Assembly (NCBI RefSeq): GCF_002929355.1
Contig: NZ_PJIR01000011.1
Location: 21,606 to 85,605 of the forward strand
DNA: 64,000 nucleotides
From: Arthrobacter sp. B0490
GTDB lineage: Bacteria > Actinomycetota > Actinomycetes > Actinomycetales > Micrococcaceae
Direction: 5' to 3'
Part shown: positions 54,697-63,460 of the stretch, one piece after another
Layout: each line of letters starts with the position of its first letter
Numbering within the stretch: position 1 is the first letter of the stretch
Translations under genes and position numbers: made by a program
The notes under the pieces: model-generated
The model's input: only the letters and a program-made list of their open reading frames with translations
Database searches by the model: none
Told to the model about the DNA's origin: nothing

Positions 54697-55374
54697 ATGA
54701 AAAATATCAACCTTATCGATCCGGTGAAGATAGAGTATTTGTATAAAGAAGACTCACTGGAGGTGCACTGTTTCCTGGTCAGCCATGAAAACGGCTTGAT
54801 TTTGGTCGACGCCGGTTATGCTGAGGATGACGGTAGCGGAAAAGCGAGGAGCTTAGAGCAAATTGAGGCGGCCCTCGTGCGAAATCTAGCAAACTGGGAC
54901 GACATATCTGATGTAATAGTGACTCATGCCCATCGCGATCACTTTGGAGTTCTCACCGAGGTGGTTGCCAAGATACCTCACAAATCTAAGGTATGGGCTG
55001 GGTCGGCTGACGTTCAGAGCATAAAAGCACAGTCCCACTTTGAGGGGGAGATAGCTGGATTGCATGAAGGAAACTTCGTGAAAGTGCTGCGTACGATAAG
55101 TACACCAGGCCATACCGCTGGGCACATATGTCTTGTTCACGATCAGGCGTCAGTGCTTTTCATGGGCGATTTGGTCGACACGCTCAAGGGCTATTTGGCA
55201 CGACCACCCACAGAGTTTACGGAGGACCAGGCTCTAGCAGAGAAATCTCTGGAAAAAGTCGCTCAACTAGATTTCGCCCGGGTGCTTTTTTCTCACGGCG
55301 AGGAAATATCGAAACCCGTTCAAGCGCTGCGTCTATTCCTTGCCGACTCGAATAATCAGAGCGGGGAGAAATAG
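54697..55374 (+). CDS. Metallo-beta-lactamase-fold hydrolase
   Basis: A 225-aa protein with the MBL zinc motif THAHRDHFG (about 76-84), the GHTAGH motif (about 136-141), GDLVDT and FSHGEE near the C-terminus, which would supply the remaining metal ligands. The order fits the MBL fold; which substrate (for example lactone, thioester or phosphodiester) is not clear. It is more AT-rich than its neighbours and stands alone, between an amidase remnant and a T4SS remnant, suggesting separate acquisition. ATG 54697 is chosen since the longer frame overlaps the amidase remnant. Confidence 0.8.
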   Translation: MKNINLIDPVKIEYLYKEDSLEVHCFLVSHENGLILVDAGYAEDDGSGKARSLEQIEAALVRNLANWDDISDVIVTHAHRDHFGVLTEVVAKIPHKSKVWAGSADVQSIKAQSHFEGEIAGLHEGNFVKVLRTISTPGHTAGHICLVHDQASVLFMGDLVDTLKGYLARPPTEFTEDQALAEKSLEKVAQLDFARVLFSHGEEISKPVQALRLFLADSNNQSGEK

Positions 55375-55577
55375 GTGGCTTGGCCAGTCATGTCCTTGAC
55401 TGCCGCCTACATGATGGACAGGCTCGGAAAAAAGGTAAAGACCACCCCGGGCAACACCCATTGACAGGCAGAGGTTCAAGCACGCTGCCGAGCCTCGACT
55501 ACAGCCCAGAATAAGAGAGGCGGGATACTCGCATCAGAACTGGAACGTTACCGGGCAATTCAACCGCGACCAGCACA

Positions 55578-55743
55578 CCCTTTACGCGCTGTCCAAGGTA
55601 GGTGCCAGCACTGCAGGCCTTTGGTGACGTCCCGGACTGTGGCGACAGCTACCGCGGCCGAGGAATACACAGCTACCCAGCCCGGCGGCCGCCTGGCCGT
55701 CTCAATGCTGTGCATCCTCGATGAGGCCGCGAACGTGTGCCAG
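55578..55743 (+). pseudogene. Fragment of a VirD4/TraG coupling protein gene
   Basis: These bases match 14966-15131 of the intact coupling protein gene over 165 bases with scattered changes, coding LYALSKxGAxTAG and then, in a frame shifted by a one-base deletion, VTSRTVATATAAEEYTATQPGGRLAVSMLCILDEAANVC, ending in TAG. It thus carries the Walker B region but is broken. No other T4SS sequence is seen around it. The rest of the gap 55375-55920 holds nothing recognisable. Confidence 0.85.
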
Positions 55744-55920
55744 TAGCCGCCATCCGTGCTTCAACGCGCAGAGCCACATAACCTGCGTCTTGCAGCCGAC
55801 AAAGTGTTAAGTTACATCGCACTTAAGTTGTGAAACCTAGCAAAACTGGAACAATTGCAAGCTCAACGGGATGTTCGGTAGCAGTTCGTGTTAATACGTT
55901 GCCGTTGCCATGGCGAAAGC

Positions 55921-56478
55921 ATGGGATCCAGTGAAATACTGACTGCTATGGATCAGGAGACAATACGACTGGTGGTGGCGGCCGTGGGCGCTGTGATTGC
56001 TGGCTTGGGCGGTGCTTTCATCGCGGGCGGTTTCAACCGCAAGAACACGAGGACATCTATCGAGTCAGCGGCAGAGATCGCCAGGATGCAATTCGCACAC
56101 CAGCGAGAGCTCGAACATATTCAGTGGCTCCGCGACCGTAAAGTCGAGGTTTATACCACATTTTTAGCCAAGGTACGTGAAGCCAATTTGTTAGTGAATG
56201 AGTATTATCGGGGCTATAAAATAGACGAAACAGGAATTTGGGAGCTGACTCGCGAGCTGAATGCCGGGTGGCTGACTCTTTACGCACCACCCGATGTTGC
56301 CAGCGGAGTCTCGCAGGTTCTGACTGCCCTGAGCAACGAAATATCTGCTGTACGTGCCACTAAGGAGTCAGGATCGAGACACGACGAAGTAAGCAAAGCT
56401 ACAAATATCCTTTACCAAAGGCGAAGAGAACTTGAACGGCTGATGCGCGAAGATTTGGGTATGATTCAAGAAACGTGA
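55921..56478 (+). CDS. Membrane-anchored coiled-coil protein of unknown function
   Basis: About 185 aa with one membrane segment (LVVAAVGAVIAGLGGAFIAGGF), followed by a soluble helical region (SAAEIARMQFAHQRELEHIQWLRDRKVEVYTTFLAKVREANLLV). I do not recognise a family; the layout recalls small membrane-tethered proteins with a C-terminal helical bundle. ATG 55921 (MGSSEIL) or ATG 55948 (MDQETIR) could be the start. It stands apart, low in GC, in decayed surroundings. Confidence 0.6.
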   Translation: MGSSEILTAMDQETIRLVVAAVGAVIAGLGGAFIAGGFNRKNTRTSIESAAEIARMQFAHQRELEHIQWLRDRKVEVYTTFLAKVREANLLVNEYYRGYKIDETGIWELTRELNAGWLTLYAPPDVASGVSQVLTALSNEISAVRATKESGSRHDEVSKATNILYQRRRELERLMREDLGMIQET

Positions 56479-56647
56479 ACCGCTATTGGTCAGGGTTCTG
56501 ACGTTCGGTGACGTCGAATCAAAATCTCCCAAAAAGGTTCCTGTCGAGAGGGTCGTGCAAGCAGGAAACAAATCCCTGAAGCCTTGACGTTTGGACGTAT
56601 TGGTGTAGCGGCATTCGTGGACCGGTGCCCGGGTGGCTGCGAGCACT

Positions 56648-57427
56648 CTATTCAAGGCCAAAATGCTTTTCCGTCACGCGCTCTGGTTCAATTCCGTCCT
56701 CGCGACGGGACGAATGCCGGCCGGCCTTTATTGCAGCGGAGGGTGGTGTGCCGTTGCTGAGGTCGGCGGCCAGAACAGCGGCGACACCGTCGCGCCCGAT
56801 GTCCGTGATCCCGACCCTCTTAGTGAGGAACTCTGCGTGTTTCGTCCTACGGTCACCTGAGTCCCACAGTTCCTCGGCGCTAGCTGCTGCGTTCTGCGTG
56901 TCGACGTCATTCTGCAGGTCCCCGGCCGCGACGACCGCTGACTTCCTTTCGGCTTCTGCGTGGTCGCGCTGTGCGTCCCGATTCGTGGTTGCTTCCTGTC
57001 CGTCAGGGGTAACGTCCACTGCCACCTGCCGGAGTGCCTGTCCGTGCTCCTCGAGGTACTCCTCGGGAGTCAGGTTGTATCGTGCATGGATCTCGTCGTG
57101 CATGTGTTCGCGGGACAGGCGGGCCATGTCATCAAACGGCTCCCACTGCTGTGCCAGGGCGTACTGGGAGGCAATGTCCTCAGGTCTGGCCGATTCCCAG
57201 AACTGTGGTTGGTAGACGGCGCCGAGCTGGGTTCGCATGACGGCGCGTTCGGCTTCGAACCGTTCTTGGAGCTGTCGACGCTCGGCGTCCTGGGCGCGCA
57301 GCATTTGTTCGTTCCGCTCTGCGCGCTGCCGGGCGAGTATTTCACCGAGCCTTCCTGCGACGGCAAGGGCGGACTGCAGCTGCGGCCGGAACAGGCCCTC
57401 TGCCCCATCGGGTGTGTCATGGTTCAT
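56648..57427 (-). CDS. Coiled-coil protein encoded next to relaxase
   Basis: A 259-aa protein rich in charged helices: ILARQRAERNEQMLRAQDAERRQLQERFEAERAVMRTQL near the N-terminus, then FDDMARLSREHMHDEIHARYNLTPEEYLEEHG. No known enzymatic motif. It follows the relaxase by three bases (GGGAG before ATG 57427), so it is likely a relaxase partner. Proteins of this type recur beside MOB_P-like relaxases in Micrococcaceae plasmids as far as I can recall, but the function is unknown. Confidence 0.6.
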   Translation of the reverse strand: MNHDTPDGAEGLFRPQLQSALAVAGRLGEILARQRAERNEQMLRAQDAERRQLQERFEAERAVMRTQLGAVYQPQFWESARPEDIASQYALAQQWEPFDDMARLSREHMHDEIHARYNLTPEEYLEEHGQALRQVAVDVTPDGQEATTNRDAQRDHAEAERKSAVVAAGDLQNDVDTQNAAASAEELWDSGDRRTKHAEFLTKRVGITDIGRDGVAAVLAADLSNGTPPSAAIKAGRHSSRREDGIEPERVTEKHFGLE

Positions 57428-57430
57428 GCG

Positions 57431-59017
57431 CTATCTCCCTATCCCTTGATCCGACATGTGCAGTTCTGCCTCGTAGTGCTCAGAGAGCCGCTGTACTCGC
57501 TGCGGGGGCTTGGCCTCAGTCAATGAAGGCACCGCTTTCCGCTCCACGCCGACCGCAGGCTCCTGTGTTGTCGCTGGCGCCGGCAGTCGCGGCTCGGGGA
57601 CCTCGGGCAGCGGTGCTCCGACGATGCTCAGGTGCTCGCGCACCGTCTCGGTCAGGAGGGTCGCTTCGCGTAGCTCCTTGTTGCTGGCCTGCATGTCGTG
57701 CAGGAGCCGGATGGTGCGGAGCATCTGCTGCATGATGAGTGTCTGCGCGACCGGTGACGGGGCAGTGGCCGCTGCGAGGAGGAACGCCGTGGTGCCGGCC
57801 ATCCGCAGTCCTGGATTCACGGGTTTGCTGATGGTCACCCCTGATCGGTGTGCGGACCGGGCCAGCACACGCGAGGCGTGAGCTAGGGGCCCGGGCTCAG
57901 CTTCAGTGGCCTTGGACCAGGCGCCGAACACTCCAGAGGCTTCACGGGCGACGTGCGCCCACGTCTGGTGATCGCTCGGGTCGACCTGCGACATGACTCG
58001 GCGTGCCTTTGCCATGTCCAGTGCAAGCTTCCTGGTCGCGACCTCATCGACGGCTACGCCGCCGACCATGGATGCGCGGATGCCACGCCTCATGTCAGGT
58101 GCTTGGTTGTGCACAATCCTATGGTGGCGCTTAGCCGCCCACCACTCCTCGGCCGCTTCCTGCGACGCTTCCGGGGTGTCGGTCCATGCGGTGCGCAGCG
58201 CCGGCAGGGTCAGGTCTTTCGCGAGTTTCCCACCGCCGAACCACACCGGATCCATGCCTTTGGGTGGTCGTTCCGCGACGGAGTAGCCGGTGACGACAGA
58301 GCGGCCACCGTCAGCGAAGCGGGCACTGACGAGCAGTTCCTGGCGGCGTAGCCGGCGCACGAACTCAGCCTCGCTCTCAGAGGCGACAGCACTAGCCCTG
58401 ACGACGCGCTCCATGCGGTGACGGGCTGGTTCGATGGTGTTCCCGGTACGGCGGTCGGTCAGCTGTTCGGCGGGCTTCAGGCCGCGCTCGGAGTGCTGTC
58501 CCAGCTCAATGAGTCCGAACTGCTTCTCGAGGTTCCGGGCGGCGGCCTGTGCCTTCGGGAAGTCGGACCAGTCGCTCCACTTCGTGCCGTCTTCACGGAC
58601 GCGGGAGGCGACGATGTGGATGTGATCGTTGCCCGCAGTGCTCGTGCCGTGGTGCACGGCAACCCACTGGCAGGGTGCTTTGCCGTCGCTTCCAGTGAAG
58701 CCCACGTCGTCCATGAACTTCTCCGCCATGTCCGCCCACTCGCGGTCGCTGACAGGGCGTTCGTCGGCGCGCAGTGACAGTGAGCAGTGCCAGACGTGGC
58801 TGTCCATCTCGACGTCGTTGATGCGCTTGTTGAGGTCGATTTCATCAGCGACCAGGACCGCGGACTGGTCGTTGATCTGAGCGTCGTCGAACCACGACAT
58901 GATGACCGGGCTGCCCGTCACGAGGTGCGGGTCGGTGTGCTCGTTGCGCTTGCCCGGACCGACCAGGTACTTCATCAGACCTACGGTGCGGGAGCCCTTC
59001 GTGATGTTCGGAATCAC
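57431..59017 (-). CDS. MobP-like relaxase
   Basis: A 528-aa protein starting MIPNITKGSRTVGLMKYLVG, the usual relaxase opening. The HUH-type motif is VHHGTSTAGNDHIHIVASRV near residues 122-140, and WSDWSDFPKAQAAARNLEKQFGL is the later helix of the family. The C-terminal third is long helices without a helicase or primase. It would nick at oriT and lead the strand to the coupling protein. The GTG start at 59015-59017 overlaps the MobC-like stop (GTGA). Confidence 0.85.
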   Translation of the reverse strand: MIPNITKGSRTVGLMKYLVGPGKRNEHTDPHLVTGSPVIMSWFDDAQINDQSAVLVADEIDLNKRINDVEMDSHVWHCSLSLRADERPVSDREWADMAEKFMDDVGFTGSDGKAPCQWVAVHHGTSTAGNDHIHIVASRVREDGTKWSDWSDFPKAQAAARNLEKQFGLIELGQHSERGLKPAEQLTDRRTGNTIEPARHRMERVVRASAVASESEAEFVRRLRRQELLVSARFADGGRSVVTGYSVAERPPKGMDPVWFGGGKLAKDLTLPALRTAWTDTPEASQEAAEEWWAAKRHHRIVHNQAPDMRRGIRASMVGGVAVDEVATRKLALDMAKARRVMSQVDPSDHQTWAHVAREASGVFGAWSKATEAEPGPLAHASRVLARSAHRSGVTISKPVNPGLRMAGTTAFLLAAATAPSPVAQTLIMQQMLRTIRLLHDMQASNKELREATLLTETVREHLSIVGAPLPEVPEPRLPAPATTQEPAVGVERKAVPSLTEAKPPQRVQRLSEHYEAELHMSDQGIGR

Positions 59018-59448
59018 GGCTTCAACTCGTACATCTTTGCTTCGATCTGGCGCATGAGTCGGCGTGCTTCCTGCACGGACGCCAGGGCATTGTCTTTGAC
59101 CTCGCCGGTAGCGTTCGCGTGGCGTGCAAGCTGGTTCATGTTGTTCGCCGCTGTTCCGACCAGACGGCGAATCTCCAGCAGCGTGACAACTTCCTGCTTT
59201 TTGACCGTCAGCACGGCGGGGTCACCGGAACCAAGCGCGGCATCGACGAGGATCGCGGACGGCGACAAACCTGTCTGAGCCTCCAGCTGCAGCAGCTGAG
59301 CCCGCTCCATCTCTGACATCGAAACCCGCACGTACACGGTCCTGCCCTCGATGCGCTTGCGCCGGGAAGACCACACATGCCGCTTGGCGGCACTAGGAAG
59401 ACGCGCAGCGGGCTCCTGCTCCTGGCTCTCGCTCCCCTGCTCAGACAC
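59014..59448 (-). CDS. MobC-like relaxosome accessory protein
   Basis: A 144-aa protein: basic N-terminus (AAKRHVWSSRRKRIEGRTVYVRVSMSEMERAQLLQLEAQTGLSP) followed by a ribbon-helix-helix-like segment, then helices (EIRRLVGTAANNMNQLARHANATGEV) with the MobC pattern NNxNQLARxAN. It binds near oriT and helps the relaxase nick. GTG 59446-59448 is preceded by GGAG at nine bases; the frame extends upstream to 60282 but as low-quality sequence. Confidence 0.8.
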   Translation of the reverse strand: MSEQGSESQEQEPAARLPSAAKRHVWSSRRKRIEGRTVYVRVSMSEMERAQLLQLEAQTGLSPSAILVDAALGSGDPAVLTVKKQEVVTLLEIRRLVGTAANNMNQLARHANATGEVKDNALASVQEARRLMRQIEAKMYELKP

Positions 59449-59865
59449 TGCCAGCACTCCCCGCCCTTGATCCTTATGCCCAGCGCAGCGCCCCTCCAAC
59501 GGAGGGCCCCACACCCCAAGTGTGTCACCGCCCAGCCGCAGGCGCCAGCGGAATGCGCGTTTATGGCACATAAATACATAGCTTGCTCCGCAGGTGGCTG
59601 AGATAACTCTTCCCGGCGGTGTATGTCGGGTGGGGTGTCCGAGCAAGCGGTGCGACGCTTCGCGTCTGGATTGATCCCCACGGCTGCGCCGTTCCGTTTC
59701 GGCTTGTGAATGTACTGTCCGCCCTTCTCTTTGCAAGGCTCCGAGGACGGCTTTCGCGGCATATCCTCGCTCCGCTCCGGTATTCCACGGTCCGACCTCT
59801 CCACCTTGCCAATTCACTTCGCGTCCAAGTGATGACGGCGTTGCCGAAAGGAACGCAGGACAAAG
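59449..59865. other. Probable oriT region
   Basis: About 415 bases without a convincing gene between MobC-like and the divergent helix-turn-helix gene, where the transfer origin is usually found. Inverted repeats include GCTTGCTC (59581-59588) with GAGCAAGC (59641-59648), GACGC-TTC-GCGTC near 59653-59665, and TCACTT-7-AAGTGA (59814-59832). The nic site cannot be chosen from sequence alone. Confidence 0.5.
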
Positions 59866-60087
59866 ATGAAAGAGGGACTCATGGTGGGCACGATGATGGC
59901 ACCCAAGGACGTAGCCAAGTTGTACGGCGTGACAAGCCAGGAGCTTGCCCAGTGGCGCCGGGCCAACCTCGGACCGCCCTACTTCATACTCGGACGAAAC
60001 ACAGTCCGGTACGACTCCGGCGACATCGAAGACTGGTTCAATGACCCTGCTAACGGGTACCTCCACGACTACCCCGCCGGCCGATGA
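59866..60087 (+). CDS. Small AlpA/excisionase-like helix-turn-helix protein
   Basis: A 73-aa protein: MAPKDVAKLYGVTSQELAQWRRANLGPPYFILGRNTVRYDSGDIEDWF is the compact winged helix-turn-helix of the AlpA type. Divergent from MobC across the oriT region, so it may regulate mobilisation. AGGAC precedes ATG 59866. Confidence 0.7.
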   Translation: MKEGLMVGTMMAPKDVAKLYGVTSQELAQWRRANLGPPYFILGRNTVRYDSGDIEDWFNDPANGYLHDYPAGR

Positions 60088-60136
60088 AAGCTGTGGCTCG
60101 TGACGGTCATCCGCGCCCAACGTTAGGCTAATAACC

Positions 60137-60463
60137 ATGGCAACCATTGATCTTGAAACCATCAAAGACCAGGCACGCAAACTCCTCGACTCCCGCATCG
60201 CATCCGTCACCGATCTGGTGATCGCACGTAAGCGTGTGGACGAGCTGCGCGAGCAGCTCGCGGAAGCCGAACGCGAGGACAAAAGGGCTTATGTCCGCGC
60301 CACCAAGGACGGATGGAGCGAAGACGAACTCAAGAAGCTCGGTCTCAACAACGGTCCAGCAGCAACGCGCCGCACCCGGCGCGCACCCTTGGACTCGGCT
60401 AGGGCAGAATCGGCGCCCGTAACACCAGGTGTTAGTGCTAGCAGCGAAGGCGTCAATCCATGA
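60137..60463 (+). CDS. Small coiled-coil protein, mobilisation-linked
   Basis: A 108-aa protein: helices with IARKRVDELREQLAEAEREDKRAYVRATKDGWSEDELKKLGL and a Pro/Ala/Ser-rich tail. No known family motif; the W-S-E-D-E-L-K-K-LG element recalls small proteins in actinobacterial plasmids. It follows the helix-turn-helix gene by 50 bases, plus strand. Confidence 0.55.
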   Translation: MATIDLETIKDQARKLLDSRIASVTDLVIARKRVDELREQLAEAEREDKRAYVRATKDGWSEDELKKLGLNNGPAATRRTRRAPLDSARAESAPVTPGVSASSEGVNP

Positions 60464-60522
60464 TGTGGTGTCCGCTCAGCCCGCACGTCACCAACGCGGC
60501 CTGACTGCCAGTGCTCAAGGAC

Positions 60523-61632
60523 ATGAGATTCAGTTTTGGGAATATCCAAGCCGACGAAGACGGCTATTACTGGCTCCTCAACGGCGCCGAGCGTAGAGAT
60601 AGGAACGACGCTCTCGATGTTTTGGAGGGAGACCTACATGGCATCAGCGCAACGCACCTGAGGCAGATGTATCGAAGACTTGAGAAACACCTAGGGTACT
60701 CGCCGTCTGACCTTGTTATACATACGGGTGAAGCACCTTCAAATCTTGACGTGCGCGATGTTCCAGATTTTCCCCACTCGAACGTAAAGCTCTCGATGGA
60801 TGGCAGGGAGCTTCTCCTCGGGATCGAGTGCTTCATGACACTGCCTGAAGGTGACAGCGCGGCTCAGCAGCTCAAGGTGGAGAACCTCATCGCTCCGCTC
60901 CTCGACCGAAAGCGCTTCTCACTCTCAAGTGTTAGCGCGGACGACTACACGGACAACAACTGGTTACTTTCGATTTATCTGGGCTTTAATCCACGCGCTC
61001 GCTACTTGACCGACCTGTACAAGGATGCCCTGGATGTTCAAGCGCTGATTTATGCGTCGTCAGGCGATGTGACGCGCTCTACGGTCGCGGATTTAGTACG
61101 AGCCGGACATGTCATGGCTTTACTAGGCCAGCCCGAAGGCGCGTGGCTCGAGGCAAAGCGTCAGCACGCCGATCTGGACACAGAACTTGGCAAGATTCGC
61201 CTAGCTCAGTGGGTCGCTCAGTTCGCGAATACGGATGAAGGGGGCGTGCTAGTTTTCGGGCTAGCCACGCGAAAGCGCAACGGAGTAGACGTGATCAGTG
61301 ATGTCACACCGATGCCTCGAGATCAAACTATCCGACGACGGTACGTACAAGCTCTGGACGTCAGAATTGTGCCTCCCATCGAAGACCTTCGGGTCGAGCT
61401 TCTCCACCATGGTGAGGGGGACCTACTCCTGATCGAGGTACCCGTTCAAAGTGAAGAGAACAAGCCCTTCCTCGTGCACGGCGCTGTGATCGACGGCAAG
61501 GTTCAGGGAAACTTTTTTTCCATCGTGAGACGTCGCCAGGACGAAATGGCGTCTACTCATCCTGCTAATGTGCATGCGAACCTCACCGTGGGTAGGGCCT
61601 TCCTACGACGAGGCGACATGCCTCGCACTTAG
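60523..61632 (+). CDS. AlbA_2/Schlafen-type ATP-binding protein
   Basis: About 369 aa. The C-terminal half has the Schlafen AlbA_2 signature: EGAWLEAKRQHADLDTELGKIRLAQWVAQFANTDEGGVLVFGLATRK, with ExK and the Gly-rich GGVLVFGL, followed by a PPIEDLRVELL strand block and LLLIEVPVQSEE. The N-terminal 180 residues are unrecognised (FGNIQADEDGYYWLLNG). Such proteins are often in defence or regulatory contexts. ATG 60523 is chosen over GTG 60511 because AAGG precedes it. Confidence 0.75.
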   Translation: MRFSFGNIQADEDGYYWLLNGAERRDRNDALDVLEGDLHGISATHLRQMYRRLEKHLGYSPSDLVIHTGEAPSNLDVRDVPDFPHSNVKLSMDGRELLLGIECFMTLPEGDSAAQQLKVENLIAPLLDRKRFSLSSVSADDYTDNNWLLSIYLGFNPRARYLTDLYKDALDVQALIYASSGDVTRSTVADLVRAGHVMALLGQPEGAWLEAKRQHADLDTELGKIRLAQWVAQFANTDEGGVLVFGLATRKRNGVDVISDVTPMPRDQTIRRRYVQALDVRIVPPIEDLRVELLHHGEGDLLLIEVPVQSEENKPFLVHGAVIDGKVQGNFFSIVRRRQDEMASTHPANVHANLTVGRAFLRRGDMPRT

Positions 61633-61876
61633 GGTCAGATTGGTGATGCGGACCGATGTGAGAGCAGATCTTGTGGGCAGACCTCATGACAACGATCCCT
61701 CATCGAAAACTCGCTCGGCCGGCATGCAGGACCGGCCCAGGTTACCGGGCACACCAACAGACAGCTGACACTGTGACTAACCAACACAGCCTATGAACTT
61801 GGTCACGGGAGCCAACTCCTACGATTTCCTCAGTTCAATTGGCTGTTAAGCCCTGAAACTTATAAACCCACCACGC
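61633..61876. other. Gap, nothing recognisable
   Basis: About 245 bases between convergent genes; no hairpin with a T tract and no coding sequence seen. Confidence 0.5.
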
Positions 61877-62632
61877 CTATGGGATGGGGTGGGTTGGGTG
61901 CTTGGCCAAGATGCTCGAGATCGTCTCCTGGCTGTTAAACCAGGCGGGGAGGAGCACGCCGATGTCTGCAAGGACTCGCCCCACCGAATCGCGAATTTCG
62001 CGAACCTGCTGGCTGTCGAGCATGGGCTCAAGGTGGGCGATCCGATTACGCGCCTCGTATATGCGCACGACGTCATCTACAAGTTGGTGCGGCTGCCTAG
62101 TCATGACAGGGAAAGCCTTGGGGAGTACATCCCTCCACAGAAGGACGCTACCTGGGTCGGGGCGACCTCCAGTCGGTGCTTTTAGGACGAATCGCCAGGT
62201 GCCGAACATCATTTGGGCCAGAACGTCACAGTGAGCGGGCACGTGTCGAGGATGACTACCAACTCTTCGTCGCTGAATGTGCTTCACAGCCCGCTCAGTC
62301 GCCTCCGCGATCTTTTCCCGACGAACGATGCGCTCTAGAAGCGGGGCCGGCTCCAGCAGCCAATGGGCAGAGCGGGCTTGACCTGTGGCGCTATTCGTCT
62401 GAGTCTGATTCCAAGCTGACAGCTGTTCGTCGATCGTGTTGCGAAGGGCGATTTCGACGATGTGCAGTGTCTCATAAAGGGCAGCTGAGACTCGCATGTT
62501 CCAGTGATAGAGCTGCAGCCCCTTAACCGCGTCACCACCGGCGGCCCGTAGGTACGGGCCGAATCGATCCCCCGAGATGGCTGTGATGGCAGCCGTGAAT
62601 AGGGGCGGCACGGGTTGGACGGAAGTTGTCAT
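61877..62632 (-). CDS. Abi-like (AbiD/F family) protein
   Basis: About 251 aa from ATG 62632. The pattern LFTAAITAISGDRFGPYLRA, LQLYHWNMRVSAALYETLHIVEIALRNTIDEQL, QMMFGTWRFVLKAP and RNRIAHLEPM is typical of Abi-like (PF07751) proteins: an Arg-Asn-x-Ile-x-His (RNRIAH) HEPN-like motif near the C-terminus with a matched upstream helix, suggesting an RNase toxin fold. It is probably an abortive infection gene. No antitoxin is seen beside it. The frame upstream to 62878 lacks family similarity. A weak ribosome site makes the start uncertain. Confidence 0.75.
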   Translation of the reverse strand: MTTSVQPVPPLFTAAITAISGDRFGPYLRAAGGDAVKGLQLYHWNMRVSAALYETLHIVEIALRNTIDEQLSAWNQTQTNSATGQARSAHWLLEPAPLLERIVRREKIAEATERAVKHIQRRRVGSHPRHVPAHCDVLAQMMFGTWRFVLKAPTGGRPDPGSVLLWRDVLPKAFPVMTRQPHQLVDDVVRIYEARNRIAHLEPMLDSQQVREIRDSVGRVLADIGVLLPAWFNSQETISSILAKHPTHPIP

Positions 62633-63103
62633 GTTGTGTAGACTATCCAATGAAAGCGGAGGCAGGTCTCTCCGTAAAAGGATTGCGAGAAGGTCTAGGT
62701 TCCCTTGGGTATCTGGACCTTCTCCATTTAACTGGACCCATCTGGTTAGCGCTAGACCGGCCGTTACCTCATGCCATCGGATCAGGTCGCCACACTCAGA
62801 GCGCGGTGGGTGACGAAGAACTGCAGCCCGTCCTGGTGTCTTGCAACCTATGGGATACGAGACGGTCGGACAAGACACCTCTGGTCGACGTCCCCTGGTC
62901 AGACCAAGGAAGTTTGGTCGGCCGAGTGACCTACGCTATGGAATCGGAGGCTCAAGGTCTCGAGCTCACGACCGGCATGCAGGTTCCCTGCCTGGTCGAA
63001 GGAGACGCCGGCGCGGCCTGGGCGCCTACTGCGCGTATGGAGTGAATGCGGTGGATTGCGCATGAGGGTGTGGTCGGGTGAGTGGGTGTGAGTAAATGCT
63101 GGG
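62633..63103. other. Gap between Abi-like and MazG-like genes
   Basis: About 470 bases. Open frames here are shadows or lack features. It presumably holds the divergent promoters of the Abi-like and MazG-like genes, but none is clear. Confidence 0.4.
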
Positions 63104-63460
63104 ATGGAGTCCCGAGACACAGGCCAGATTCTTGCTTCGTTCGCTGCCCGTCGCAATTGGGGTGTCCATCATCTTCCCCGTAGCGTCCTGCTCGCACTGG
63201 TCCGTGAGGTTGGCGAGGCCGCCGAGCTGTTGCAGTGGGTCCCGGACAACCAGGTGAGCCACTGGCTGGATAGCGACGACAACAGGGATAGGTTTGCCGG
63301 CGAGCTGGCTGACGTTTCCATTTATCTGCATTACCTGGCGCAGTCGACCGGCGTGGATCTTGATGAGGCTGTCGCCCATAAGATCAGGGTGAACGAGCAG
63401 AGATTCCCCGAAGAGACCGGATCCATTGATGTCCCTGGTGATCGTACAACCAGCCCGTAA
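63104..63460 (+). CDS. MazG-like nucleotide pyrophosphohydrolase
   Basis: A 118-aa protein. The MazG-like metal-binding motif EVGEAAEL (E35, E38, E41) and GELADV (E67, D70) is present, with the typical surrounding helices, starting at RNWGVHHLPRSVLLALVREVGE. Such enzymes hydrolyse NTPs or modified nucleotides to monophosphates. It is followed, with a 32-base overlap, by an EVE-like gene, so both could form a nucleotide-linked defence pair. Confidence 0.8.
   Translation: MESRDTGQILASFAARRNWGVHHLPRSVLLALVREVGEAAELLQWVPDNQVSHWLDSDDNRDRFAGELADVSIYLHYLAQSTGVDLDEAVAHKIRVNEQRFPEETGSIDVPGDRTTSP

Noticed and set aside
62626..63045. 139-aa plus-strand open frame
   Set aside because: No ribosome site and no protein pattern; it lies antisense to upstream Abi-like sequence.
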